In this document: piece after piece, positions 35,756-46,789 of the stretch
Position numbering within the stretch: position 1 is the first letter of the stretch
Layout: the number at the start of each line of letters is the position of its first letter
Assembly (NCBI GenBank): GCA_035771175.1
Contig: JAYMFD010000352.1
Span: forward strand, 1 to 64,000
DNA from: Paratinospora sagittata
Lineage: Eukaryota > Streptophyta > Magnoliopsida > Ranunculales > Menispermaceae
Direction of reading: 5' to 3'
DNA length: 64,000 nucleotides
The notes under the pieces: model-generated
What the model was told of the DNA's origin: nothing
The model's database searches: none
The model's input: only the letters and a program-made list of their open reading frames with translations
Position numbers and translations under genes: made by a program

Positions 35756-37339
35756 AAACCTCCTCATTTCTCATTTCTCACACCAAATCACCTTCTCTTG
35801 TGATTTTTCTTCTCCTTTCTACGCATTCTAAGTTTTTAGTCTTTGAGACTCCCGGTGCGGTGCAACAAATTTCTGTCCGGAGGAGAGCGCCAGATCTGAA
35901 AGCGGTGCAACGAAGTTCCGTCCGGAGAAAGGCACCAGATCTACGTATTTCCGCTGCGCACTCTGTTATTACCATTATGATTGTTCCAAATGCACGCCCC
36001 GTCCGAGAGTGTACCGCCGGTTTAGGCGCGTCTGGCAGGCGCCTGAACGTTCGGGCGTTGCCCAAATAGTAAAAATTTCAAATAGTAAATTTTTTTTTTT
36101 TTTTTTTTTTTTGTGAAATACAGGGTATTACAGCGAATGCATTATAACAATAATCGAGTGTGCATGAACACAATTCAGTACAAATTTGATTATATTAATT
36201 TTAGAATGTATTTTTATACAAAATATGATTGAGGAAACATCCTCCCAAAATCTCTCTTTAATTAACAAGGGTTACAAAATGTGGGCCCAAAAACCTCCAC
36301 CTAGTCCACCCTAAACTCCTGAGAAATTGAATAACAACGGGGTGAGCTATTGCCCAGTGGGTAAAATAGTTCATGAATATAACAATTAATAAAGGAAACT
36401 TCATAATCAAATATCACATAAACACAACAAGCATCATAAACAATACAACATGTATGTATGCATGACACCGTCTCGCAATGGTTCCATGATTGTACGGCGC
36501 CCTGAGCTCACATACAGATGTCCATCCCCAGGTAAACCCGGGTTCTCATTGAACGTCCGTCTCCAAGAAAATATCAAGAATAGTGAGCGTTGCTTCTAAC
36601 TATTTTGTGGATCATAAACCACTTACGTCCTTAGGTGGTACTTATGTATGATGCCAATGCATGAGCAGGTCCGGTCTTTACTAACATTAGACAGGATTTG
36701 GTAGCGTCTGGTGATTCTTATCAGCTCAGTATCACCATGTGTAAGGTTAGGAAGTTCAGTATCACTTGTACAAGCTGATAGCTTTCAAATAAGACCAACT
36801 AGATCACTCTCAAGTTTAAGAGGTGAGACACGATGTCTACTTAAGTACCAATCATATAGAGCAACACGCTGCCTCTCGTTCACTATTTAAAGTTACTGAG
36901 GACAAGAGCATGCTTGGTTGAGTCAGATTGACCACTAATCTGGTATAGTAACATTGTAATACATGAACAACAAATATACAGACATAAGTATGACAGGTAT
37001 GAACATTATACACAATAATGCAATGTAAATGAATAGTAGACATAATGATAAATGAATGTAAACTTTAATAAAAGTTATAAGACACGTAAACCTATGTTCC
37101 GGTCCCCACTTTCAGATAAAAACTCCTCCTAGAATTGGTGCCTCCTCCCGTACAGAATCGCATTCCATGGCGAAGAGAGAGTCTCAAAAAAAGAAGAGAG
37201 AAATCACAAAGAGAACAAGAGAGAGAAGAGAGTGATTTGGTGTGAAAATAACCAAAGGGGGGGGCTTTTTATAGCCAAAAGGATGCCCGAAGTTCAAGAA
37301 TTTTTTTTTTTGTTTTTTGTGCAAACCTGGCGTATTACA

Positions 37340-37351
37340 CTCTACCCCCTT
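37340..37351 (-). other. Polypurine tract of chromovirus C
   Basis: The minus strand reads AAGGGGGTAGAG immediately next to the 3' LTR edge, as expected for the plus-strand primer in reverse transcription. It fixes the element's orientation as minus. Confidence 0.85.
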
Positions 37352-37999
37352 AAAGGAATTTCGCCCCCGAAATTCAGTCCGTGTAGTGATGATTGCTATC
37401 TATTTGGGATTCACAACCGTCGTCATCGATCGCAAGATCAGGGTAGTGCCTGTAAGGACCCTGAATAGAACTGTGGCTGGTGGAATCCTCAATACCATAG
37501 AACAATGGAGAGAAAATGGAGTCAGATTCATCCTCAGAAGGTTCCGACATTTTTCTCATAGATGGTGGCGTAAGGTACTGCACTTTGCAGCTTTTTAGGG
37601 GAGGTAGGTTGAGCGACGAAATATTTTTTCATGCACTTGCCCTAATCCGGCCCCTGGCAATTTTGGTAGGAGATCTTGCTAGGATGAGGGCACAGGTTTG
37701 TTTCGGGCCATAGTGCTACGGTAAATCCATATGCGCTCTGGCAATAATTATTGCTGCCATAGAGGTGAGGGAGTTAGTGATGCAAAGAAGTTGTGGTTTG
37801 CATTAGAGTCTGAATGAGTCTCCACTGGTTGCCAAGCAGGCCATGCAGTACATGACTCATTACTCATGTCTGTGTTGTTTGCAGACATCTTCATAGTTAA
37901 TTAAATAAATTAAGATATTGTAAACAAAGTTCCATTATTTTATTGATAAGTGAAATAGTACAATGTATCACATCATCAATTATTACTAGAAAACAATTC
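37352..37999. other. 3' untranslated region of chromovirus C
   Basis: Between the integrase/chromodomain end and the PPT. It has short open frames on both strands but no recognisable domain. Confidence 0.5.
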
Positions 38000-39260
38000 A
38001 GGGTATTTCAGTTTAATTGTTTCTTCTAGTTCCCATGTTGTTTTCTCTACTCCATGGTGATCCCAGAGCACCTTTACAATACGTCGCCTTAGTTCTTGAG
38101 TTTTTTTATCTAGAATCTGTCTAGCTCTCTCCTGATACTTATTTCTTTCTTCAACCCGAACCTCAACTAGAGGGATGATATGCGAAGGATCAAGACGATA
38201 CTTTCAAAGCATGGATACGTGAAAAACGTCATGAACCTTAGACATGGACGATGAAAGCGAAAAACAATAGGCTAGTTTGCCAATACGTTCAGTGATCTGA
38301 AATGAACCGATATACCGTGGGGAGAGCTTTCTTTTGATCCCAAAGCATTTGATACCTCTTGTAGGCTGAACTTTTAGAAAAACCAAGTCCCCCCTTATCA
38401 AATTCTAGATGTTGTTTCTGCTTGTCAACATAGCTCTTATGTCGACTTTGTGCTACATGAAGTCACTCCTTTACTAGTGTGATCTTCTCAAAAGTCTCTT
38501 GAACTAGTTCAGGCCCCAACTGCGGTCGATCTTCCATATCTAACCAACATACTGGAGATCTCCAAGGGCGACCATAGAGAGCCTCGTATGGTGCCATGCC
38601 GATACTGTTTTAGTAGCTATTGTTGTATGCAAACTCTGCCAAATGTAAGTGTTTTGCCCATCCATTATGAAAGTCCAAAATGCAGCAACGTAACGTGTCC
38701 TCCAAGATCTGGATAAGACGCTCTGACTACTCATCAATCTAAGGGTGAAAGGTTGTGCTCATGGTGATCTTGGAGCTCATTCTACTCTGGAAGCTTTGCC
38801 AAAATTTTGATGTGAATCGAGGGTCTCGATCAAAGACGATCGTGAGTGGTATGCAATAGAGGTGTACGATCTATCTTTCATACAATTCGACAAGCTTGGT
38901 AGGGTTATCTGTGAACTTTATTGGCAAAAAATGTGCAGACTTCGTAAGTTTGTCAATGATAACCCAGATAGCATCTTGCCCTTTATTATTTCGAGGCAAG
39001 GTCGCAACAAAATCCATTGTGATGTTCTCCCACTTCCATTCTCCAATAGGTAAAGGCTGGAGAAGTCCAAAGGGAAGTCTGCTTTCTGCCTTTACTTGTT
39101 GGCAAACGAGACATCTAGCAACGAAGTCTACAATAGCCTTCTTCATTCTAGAAAACCAGAATTGTCAGTTGACATCCTTGTACATCTTGTCTCCCCCAGG
39201 ATGCATAGCGAACCTCGAACAGTGCATTTCAATTAGCACTTCTTTCCGAACTTGTGGATC
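38000..39260 (-). pseudogene. Integrase with chromodomain-like tail, chromovirus C
   Basis: Own-direction order: the zinc-binding N-terminus with HPGGDKMYKD (near 39205) and RCLVCQQVKAESRLPFGLLQ (39110-39050). Then the catalytic core, with ITMDFVATLP (first Asp, near 39015) and VFDRDPRFTSKFW (second Asp, near 38830, in a shifted frame), followed by a region like HP.TDEQSER in which two codons are stops. Then AEFAYNNSY and APYEALYGRPWRSP. The C-terminal part has SPRYIGSFQITERIGKLAY, VHDVFHVSML, and a tail with QILDKKTQELRRR...VLWDHHGVEKTTWELEE..KLKYPELF near 38120-38010. That tail is typical of Tekay/Del-type chromoviruses. Several TAG/TAA/TGA stops break it. Confidence 0.9.
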
Positions 39261-40980
39261 GTTCGGAAGACAAAGGCATTTTTTGTAAAAAATAGCCCCG
39301 TCATCAGAGACCGACCAGTGATGAAGGTCTTGTCCGCTGAGTAGAAGTTCTCGTTTCTCCATTAACATAGGGTCATTGGCTTGAGCTGTTGAAATCTTTC
39401 TAATAAGCTCAGAGTTGGTTGATAATTGAGAGAGTCGTGATCTTCCTCTCTCCTTGATGAGCTGCCGGTTAAAATTTTCTAACTCTGTAGCCAACTTCCC
39501 CATCTCGAAGTTAAGAGTGCAAACAACAACATAAGTTTTTCTACTCAGGGCATCAGCCACAACATGCCTTACCTGGATGGCATTGGAGTTGAAAGTCATA
39601 ATCTTTCAAGAATTCCAACCATCGCCTTTGGCGGAGGTTTAGGTTTCTCTGAGTGTAGATGTACTTGAGACTCTTGTGATCCGAGAAGACCACAAATCGT
39701 TCACCGTATAGGTAGTGACGCCAAAATTTTAGTGCAAATACGACTGCTGCAAGTTTCAAGTCATGTGTTGGGTAATTACCCTCATGAATCTTCAGTTTCC
39801 TCGAAGCATATGCAACAACTTGGCCTTCTTGCATTAATACCGCACCTAAGCCTTGGAGGGAGGCGCCGGTCTATAGTGAAAATTCTACTCCATTTCTTGG
39901 AGTGATTAGGGTTGGTGCTGTCATGAGGCATTTCTTCAATTCCTGAAATGATTATTCACATGCAGGATTCCAGATGAATCGTACATCTTTCCGAGTGAGC
40001 TTGGTCATAGGTTCAACAATCTTTGAGAAATCCTTGATGAAGCGTCTATAGTAGCCTGCCTAACCAAGAAAACTTCATATTTGAGTAACTGTGGTGGGCT
40101 GCTTCCAGTTTAAAATAGCTTCAACCTATGAAGGATCCACCTCAATGCCATTGCCTGAAACCACATGACCTAGGAATTGAACTCACTTCGCCCAAAATTC
40201 GCACTTGCTCAACTTTGCATACAACTGGTGGCTTCTCAAGGTCTGGAGGACAATCCTCAAATGTATCTTATGGTCTTCCTAGGTTGAGGAATATATTAAG
40301 ATATCATCCACAAAAACCACCACAAATCGGTCTAAGTAGAACCTAAAGATGCGGTTCATCAAATCCATGAACGCTGCAGGTGCTTTTGTTAGATTGAACG
40401 GCATAACCAAGAACTCGTAATGACCGTACCGAGTTCTGAAAGCTATTTAATTAATGTCCGACTCTCTGATCCGAAGTTGATGGTAACCGGATCTAAATCA
40501 ATCTTAGAGAAGTACTTGGCATCTCTAAGTTGGTCGAACAAGTCATCGATCCTGGGTAATGGGTATCTATTCTTGATGGTGGCGTTATTTAACTTGTAAT
40601 TGTCAATGCAAAATCATAACAAACCGCCCTTTTTGCGAACAAACAGAACTGGAGCGCCCCAGGGTGATGAACATTTCCTGATGAAGCCATTACTCTCCAA
40701 CTCCTTCAGTTGTTTGTCCAACTAGACCAGCTCGACATTGGACATTCTGTATGGAAGAATTGAGATGGGTCCAGTCCCAGGTATGAGGTTGATCTCAAAA
40801 TCGAATTCTCGAACTGGAGGTAGACCAGGAAGGTCATTCAGAAAAACCATTAGGAATTCAAATATAACCGGGATGTCGTGTACCTCGAGAGGGTACAATG
40901 ATGATGATTCATGGTCATCACCAAGGAATAAGGCTCGAAGCTGTGCTTTGAGGAGTGCAACAATCGAGTTGTGTATCAAT
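39261..40980 (-). pseudogene. Reverse transcriptase and RNase H, chromovirus C
   Basis: The minus strand begins with EFDFEINLIPGTGPIS and LPYRMS (near 40830-40750), then [13 protein letters not shown] and a [20 protein letters not shown] stretch (40570s). The catalytic box reads FVDDILIY (40318-40295) and keeps both aspartates. It continues with FLGHVVS.NGIEVDP and [12 protein letters not shown]. RNase H follows: [53 protein letters not shown] (39840-39640), ending [13 protein letters not shown]. Frameshifts and stops are scattered through it, so no long intact frame remains. Confidence 0.92.
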
Positions 40981-41485
40981 TTCCTCGTTCCCTGAATCTT
41001 GAAAAACTCCCCAGTAGGTAAGGATAACTAAACTTGCTTCTTCAAACAATTGATCTTTGCATTTAGAGGTACGGGCCAGTCCATGCCGAGGATGATGTCA
41101 AAGTCTTCAATGTCCATCACAAAAAGATCTGCCTAAATTATCTATTCTGACATTCGAAGTTCACATCGAGAACACTTCATTTTCACTTCAGTACCAGATC
41201 CTAATGGTGATGAGACATAGATTGTAATGTCTATGGGTTCAAGATGCAACTCAAAATGCCTTACCAATGCAGAAGATATAAAGGAATGTGTAACACCCAA
41301 ATCAAACAAGACATGCACCATTGTTTTAAATAAGAAAAATGTACCTTCGACTACATTGTTATCCAGGAGGAGTTGTTGAGTGATAGCAAAAGCTCTGTCC
41401 CGTTGCTGATGACCCTAGTTCTGTTGGTTCTGCTTGGGTTGGGCGTTAGCAGCAAGTGGGGCTTGTTGGACTGGAACAGCGGGAA
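40981..41485 (-). pseudogene. Aspartic protease region, chromovirus C
   Basis: The catalytic triad region reads FDLGVTHSF on the minus strand (near 41320-41290) where active gypsy proteases have D-S/T-G. The Ser codon TCG has become TTG (Leu), so the enzyme would be dead. Downstream is CELRMSE and DFDIILGMDW.VPLNAKINC, the conserved end of gypsy proteases. Element 2 has the equivalent region at 59860-60110. Confidence 0.85.
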
Positions 41486-42650
41486 CAGGCATTTCTTACA
41501 TGGCCCTGCTGGCTACAGTTGAAACACATCAGTCACTGCAGTTGAGGCACCTGCTGATAGTTCTGCTGGCCATGCTGATTATGGTGTTGCTGACCACCAC
41601 CCCTGCCATTGCCACTCGGTGACCACCCCTGCCGTTGCGGCCACCTCGGCCACAATTGCGAAAACCCTGATAGTCAGGGTTAGAAGCTTCAGCCACAAGT
41701 GCTGCTGCCTCTCTATTTTGAACAGGGGTTGGGAGGGCTAGGTTTTGACTATACTAAGGCTTCTTCTTGTTGCCCTGTTGGGAAAATGTTACAGGCCATT
41801 TTCCCCTGTTCATTCTCTGCTCCTACTCAATTTTCTCTTGATCAAAACTCATGGCCTTGTCGACAAGCTCCCTGTAATTCTTGAGATCCAAGATCGAAAG
41901 GGCTTGTCGGATGTCAGGACGAAAGCCATTATAGAATTTCTCGGCCTTATCTTGCTCTGTTGAGATGGCGAAAAGAAAGTAGACCGATAATGCCTTAAAT
42001 CTCACAGCATACTCGCGAACTGTCATGCCGCGTTGGTACAGCTTGGCGAACTCCTGGCACATCTACCTCTTTACTGCGCCAGGGAAGTACTCGCCGATGA
42101 ACAGTGACACAAACTCTTGTCAAGTCATGTTAGTGGTATTGACCCTTGGGTCTCCCTTCACCGTTATCCATGATGTGTTAGCTCCACTAACAAGTTGGTA
42201 GGAAGCTAGTGGAATCTTCCGAGCCTCTTCGACTCCCATAGCCAAGAGAGCCTTCTTCGACTCATTAAGCCACTTCTGCGCTTCATCCGCATCAATGGTG
42301 CTCGCAAAGGTAAGGGGTTGTAGCCTCTTGTACTTCATAATCTGGTCAGTTTGAGTCTTCGACCCAAATTTAACAGGTGCCTGCACAGTGACCACCTGGT
42401 TGGCGACGGTCTCAAGGATAGCCATCTGAACTGTCGCCTTCATCACCTCGATGAATCCGGCAAATAAGTGTTCCATGCTTGGAGGCATGACAAAGGGTGT
42501 GGGTGGTGGCACTGCCTGCCCAGAAGTAGTGGTAGTGTCGGGTGTGGCCAGTTTTGTCGTCGGAGGTGGCAGTTTCTAATTCTGAATTTCAGGAGGTGTC
42601 TCCTCTGCTGGACAGACAGTGCGTGGTCTTCCTTTCTTCCTGGTTTGCAT
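41486..42650 (-). pseudogene. Gag with CCHC zinc knuckle, chromovirus C
   Basis: The likely start is the ATG at 42650 (MQTRKKGRPR, like other Tekay-type gags). A TAG stop near 42577 fits CAG to TAG. The retrotransposon gag domain follows: FASTIDADEAQKWLNESKKA (near 42290), then MTVREYAVRFKALSVYF, EKFYNGFRPDIRQALSILDL and YRELVDKAMSFDQEKIE (41825). The zinc knuckle CFNCSQQGHVRNAC is intact at 41527-41486. Its predicted role is packaging of the element RNA. At least three in-frame stops or frame changes are present. Confidence 0.9.
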
Positions 42651-43365
42651 TTTCTCACTGATAAGGAGAAAAATAAAACCATGTTTTAGGAACCGTAGCC
42701 AAGTATAGTGTTATGATATTCTCAGCAAAAAGTAGGAGAGTTCAATATAAAACCACCTATTTTTCTAGGTATGGTGTAAGGTTTTTGTTGAGGAATCAAA
42801 GAATTTTGTGTGCCTCGTATGTTTGGCCATGGTGTAAAACAAGGTTAAAGTGTTTATATAATAAGTATAAAACTTTGCAAGTATTTCAAAAAATTTGGTT
42901 CATTTTTTGTGAACATACATATATTTTTGAAAATTCATACGAATCATAAAGGTTCTAAGATTTGCCTCGATAAATATCATAATCTAACGTTCTATCACAT
43001 TCTTATGTGTTCAAACCCTTTCGCTTAGTCTTTTCGACTATTATCCAAGTTCGTATGTCCCATACCACATGAATTTAGTAATAAAGGGTTCAACCAAGTT
43101 AAGTTGTAAGAACACAGTCTATACAAAACATTGACGGGAGATGAGATCACTAATAGTATCGTTCAAGTTTACTTGTCCCTTACCGTGTAAACTCAGTGAT
43201 AATGTTAGTAATTCAGCTTTCCCCAGATGTTTTTCCACACACCGTCGTGGGTTTTCTTACTTCCACGTTTTATTTAGTATCTTCCAATTTTTTTGTGTCC
43301 CATACCACTCCAAGTTAGTGATACAAAAGAAAAAATGGTTGTAAGTCGCCCCACCAAACATAGTC
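42651..43365 (-). other. Noncoding spacer between upstream ORF and gag, triplicated motif
   Basis: About 0.7 kb with no open frame on the element strand. It contains three copies, about 120 bp apart, of a motif reading GTGGTATGGGACA-Y-A on the minus strand: 43308-43294 (GTGGTATGGGACACA), 43188-43172 (degenerate, ACACGGTAAGGGACAAG) and 43068-43054 (GTGGTATGGGACATA). Each is followed by an AACTTG/AATTGG-like word. The related element at 54658-64000 has the same motif with similar spacing. Confidence 0.75.
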
Positions 43366-45009
43366 TCAATTAAACATTTCATTCTTAAAAAAAAAATAGT
43401 TACAATGCCAGTAATCATTCCTAATTTCCCGCCTACTGCTGCTCCTCCTAGACCTTCTGTTAGTTACAGAACGACTACCAAAAGAACGTTGAGAAGTTGT
43501 TCGTTGTTCTTCGACGTTTTGCATACGCGTTAACAATGCATTCTGGGTCTCCTCCATCCGAGCAAGACTAAATACGATCACATTTAACTGGTCAAATGGG
43601 TTAGTCAGTCGTCTCATTGATGGTTGATAGGTTGTCTGTCCCATAGGTGGAGGGTAGACTGTAGGCATTGGTAGAAAGTGTTGGTCGCATGGTTGACTCA
43701 TAGGTGGAGGGTCGTTAGTTTGATTATATGAGGACTCCCTGACTAGGACTTCTTGGACATCTGGATATGCTTGAGTCGAACAATTTTGAAAGAGTGAACT
43801 CATCGGGATATCCTGTCTTCCAAAGTTTGGTGTCGTCCAATTCTGTTGCTGTTAGTTAACAGGAAATTGTGAAACTAGATGATAGGGTACCTTTGGATTT
43901 GGAAACCTTTGGCACGCCGTATTGCCATAAGTTGGGAGGTTCCAGTAAGGTGGATTTGCTAGAACTCTCCGTCCATCCTGATTTTTTTGAGGTTGATTGA
44001 GGTTGCCAAAAAGATCCTCCTCGAAGAATAAATGATCGGGTTGACTATTATTCGAGGTTGGGTTTGTAGTAGTGTTCTGGTTTGGCTAGTTCATTGGTGC
44101 TTCCCTAATAGGAATTTTGTGCCGACTTTTTCGTTGACAACGTCCATTGTTATCTCTAATTCTACCGCTATTTTCCCCTAAAGTCGCGCCAAATATTTCT
44201 TCATTAGTTACCCCTCCCCATGAGACGAAAGTCTTTGAGATTGAGGATACTGTAACAACATTAGTGATATGTTTCGAAGATTCATCAAAAGTATTGATGT
44301 TTTCATCCCAAAGCGTCCTCATGATCAAGACTTCGTAGCCGAAGAGTTCCTTCTTTGTAGGGTTTTGAATCACCCTCAACATTTGCTGGATGATAATGTG
44401 AGGTAGGGAGACAGAGATTCCTTTTTCTAAGCAATATAGCACAAGAAGTTGAGCTCTTGTCATAGATCCTTTAGTCACCAATTCCAGCAAGATATTGCCG
44501 AATACGATCTTCCTAAGGCCGGCAAGAGGTGGTTTAAGGAGATTATTTGGGAAATGGGTGCTTGTCATTCGGGTGTATCGCTTGTCGGCAAGAAAATTGA
44601 ACAATTGTTCCTTGGATTTCGCAATCTCTGCAACCGTCTGGGGTTTGTGTGGATCAATGATCTTGTCTCCTATTGAGATCTCCATAAGTCGTGAAATAGT
44701 TTCGACGCTGATGGAAATCTTTACTCCCTTCATCATTGTCTCCAAGACAGGGCTGATCCCATCATCTTGAAGTCTCACGCAATTCATAGATTCGTAAAAT
44801 GACTTCACCAAGTTGAAGGAGATATAACCCTCAACTTTTGTTATGTTTAACCACCCCAACTTTGAGAGTTTTTCGTGAAGGATAGTACGGAGGCGGAGAT
44901 CTCTATTGTCAATGTTCCTCATAGTCATAACCTCTAGTTTGGAAAGTTTCGTAAGTCTTGTGGAAATCAGTTCCAGACTATTGGAAGTCGTTCCTTCACT
45001 TGAGGCCAT
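43366..45009 (-). pseudogene. Upstream ORF (ORF0) of chromovirus C, plant-transposon-domain protein
   Basis: From the ATG at 45009 (MASSEGTTSN; an upstream in-frame ATG at 45096 is less likely) the frame runs about 547 codons to 43366. It is broken only by TAG near 44086 and TAA near 43855, both explicable as C-to-T changes in glutamine codons. The N-terminal half includes KLGWLNITKVEGYISFNLV.SFY, VKISISVETISRLMEI and MTRAQLLVLYCLEKGISVSL, a pattern like the 'putative plant transposon protein' domain found in gypsy-associated ORFs. The C-terminal half is rich in Asn, Gln and Pro and ends in an Arg/Ser-rich tail (RRSRRSSSRREIR). The function is unknown; a nucleic-acid-binding role for the basic tail is only a guess. 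A homologue is at 56287-57740. Confidence 0.75.
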
Positions 45010-45164
45010 TATCTTGCTGAAATGAAGATAAAACTTGTGAAATACACAAAATAAATTCCTGACATTTTTAAGATTTATGCCTTGTCTGCTGGACAATATT
45101 TTCTGTATTCCTCTTTGATGTGTATGTCATCATTGAATCCACATTTTTTTTCATTAGCAACAAG

Positions 45165-45203
<39 letters not shown>

Positions 45204-45498
45204 AAATCTTAATATATATATATAGTTTTCATGAACCATAACTAGATATACATATAGTTTTCATGAACCATAACTAGATATACATATAGTTTTCATGAAC
45301 CATAACTAGATATACATATATATAAACTATATAAAAATTATATAGTTATCTAGATATATATATATATTTAATATAAATCTTAACTATATATAATTCATAT
45401 ATATAGTTCTAAAGATATATATATATCTAATCTAAATTTTCTTCTCCTAATTGGTGAACTTGGGTAGGCCGTGGACTTTTCTCTTTGGTAGCATTAAA
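45010..45498 (-). other. 5' leader of chromovirus C with TA and 32-bp repeats
   Basis: Next to the LTR the minus strand reads TGCTACCAAAGAG (45495-45483), which resembles a degraded tRNA-iMet PBS (TGGTATCAGAG). The leader holds a (TA)n tract at about 45165-45200 and three copies of a 32-bp unit starting at 45221, 45253 and 45285 (word TAGTTTTCATGAACCATAAC). It then has more TA-rich sequence to 45430. No coding sequence. Confidence 0.7.
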
Positions 45499-46789
45499 TG
45501 TCACACCCCGCCCGAACATTCCTAAATCGGCAGAACACTCACAAGCGGGGCGCGAATGCATTATAACAATAATCGAGTGCGCAGGAACACAATTGAGTAC
45601 AAATCTGATTATATTAATTTCAGAATGTTTTTTTATACAGAATATGATTGAGGGAACACCCTCCCAAAATCTCCCTTTAATTAACAAGGGTTCCAAAATG
45701 TGGGCCCAAAAACCTCCACCCAGTCCACCCTAAACTCCTGAGAAAAATTGGATAACAACCGGGTGAGCTATTGCCCAGTGGGTAAAATAGTTCATGAATA
45801 TAACAATTAATAAAGAAAACTTCATAATCAAATATCACATAAACACCACAAGCATCATAAACAGTATAACATGTACGTATGCATGACAACGTCTCGTAAT
45901 GGTTCCATGATTATACGACGCCCTAAGTTCACGTGCATATGTCCATCCTCAGGTAAACTCGGGTTCTCATTGTACGTCCCTCTCCAGGGAAATATCAAGA
46001 ATAGTGAGCATTGCTTTTAACTATTTTGTGGATCATAAATCACTTACGTCCCTAGGTGGTACTTATGTATGAAGCTAAAACATGAGCAGGTCCAGTCTTT
46101 ACTAACATTACACAGGATTTGGCAGCGTCTGGTGATTCTTATCACGTCAGTATCACCTCGTGTAAGGTTAGGATGTTCAGTATCACTTGTACAAGCTGAT
46201 AGCTTTCAAATAAGACCAACCAGATTAGTCTCCAGTTTGAGAGGTGAGATACGAGGTATACTTAAGTACCAATCATCTAGAGCAGCATGCTGCCTCCCGT
46301 TCACTATTTAAAGTTACTGAGGACAAGACAATGTCTGGTTGAGTCAGATTGACCACTAATCCGACATAGTAACAGTGTAATACATGAACTCTAAATATAC
46401 AGACATAAGTACGACAGGTATGAACATTTTACGCAATAATGCAGTGTCAATGAATAGTAGACATAATGATAAATGAATGAAAACTTTAATAAAAGTTATA
46501 AGACACGCAAACCTATGTTTCATTCCCCACCTTTAGATAAAAACTCATTTTGGAACTGGCACCTCCTCCCCGAGCAGAATCGCGTTGCACAGCGAAGAGA
46601 GTCTCAAAAAGAGAAGAAAGAAATCACAAAGAGAGCAAGAGAGAGAAGAGAGTGATTTGGTGTGAAAGTAATGAAAGGGGGGGATTTTTATAGCCAAAAG
46701 GGTGCCCGAACTTTCAGGAGGTGCCCGAAGTTCAAGATTTTTTATTTTTTATTTATTTTATTTTTTTTGTGCAAACCTAGGGTATTACA
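45499..46789 (-). mobile_element. 5' LTR of chromovirus C
   Basis: 1291 bp, plus-strand edges TGTCACACCCCG and GGGTATTACA. On the minus strand a TATAAAAAT box near 46690 is preceded by GAACTTTC and a related GAAGTTC motif. It shares the AGCTCACCC block (rc at 45761-45769) with the other C LTRs. It marks the right edge of the nested element. Confidence 0.92.

Larger units (their letters stand above)
35474..36132 (+). mobile_element. Foldback LTR derivative with terminal inverted repeats
   Basis: A 659-bp insertion flanked by a perfect 5-bp duplication GCGAA (35469-35473, 36133-36137). The ends are TGTAATACCCTG and CAGGGTATTACA. The terminal inverted repeats (35474-35582 and 36031-36132) are identical except for the length of an A/T run (30 A versus 23 T). 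The interior is an internally deleted LTR of the C family in plus orientation: GAACGTTC array, TATA box, then 'ctcctcatttctca' text as in C1, a duplicated 'gcggtgcaac' block of about 45 bp, then the LTR 3' region 'gccccgtccgagagtgt'. The normal LTR 3' tip is replaced by an inverted copy of its 5' tip. No coding capacity. Confidence 0.93.
35416..37339 (-). mobile_element. 3' LTR of chromovirus C, with nested insertion
   Basis: The plus-strand edges are CGTCACACCCC (one substitution from TGTCACACCCC) and CGTATTACA. Without the 659-bp insert and its 5-bp duplication it is about 1260 bp, close to the 1291-bp 5' LTR. On the minus strand a TATAAAAAG box lies near 37270. The next bases toward the interior (37340-37351) are the polypurine tract. 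Confidence 0.9.
35416..46789 (-). mobile_element. Ty3/gypsy chromovirus C, near full-length, decayed
   Basis: An 11.4-kb element on the minus strand. Order along its own direction: 5' LTR (46789-45499), leader (45498-45010), upstream ORF (45009-43366), noncoding spacer with triplicated motif (43365-42651), gag with zinc knuckle (42650-41486), protease, RT, RNase H, integrase and chromodomain-like tail (to about 38000), 3' UTR, PPT (37351-37340), 3' LTR (37339-35416). It is flanked by ATCAC (35411-35415) and ACCAC (46790-46794), a 5-bp duplication with one mismatch, and sits within LTR B1. The 3' LTR carries a 659-bp foldback insertion. Stops in every domain make it non-autonomous. Confidence 0.92.

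Noticed and set aside
35277..35831. A 184-codon plus-strand frame spanning the foldback junction
   Set aside because: It crosses the B1/C boundary, a poly-A run (poly-Lys) and the GAACGTTC array, so it is chance reading through repeats.
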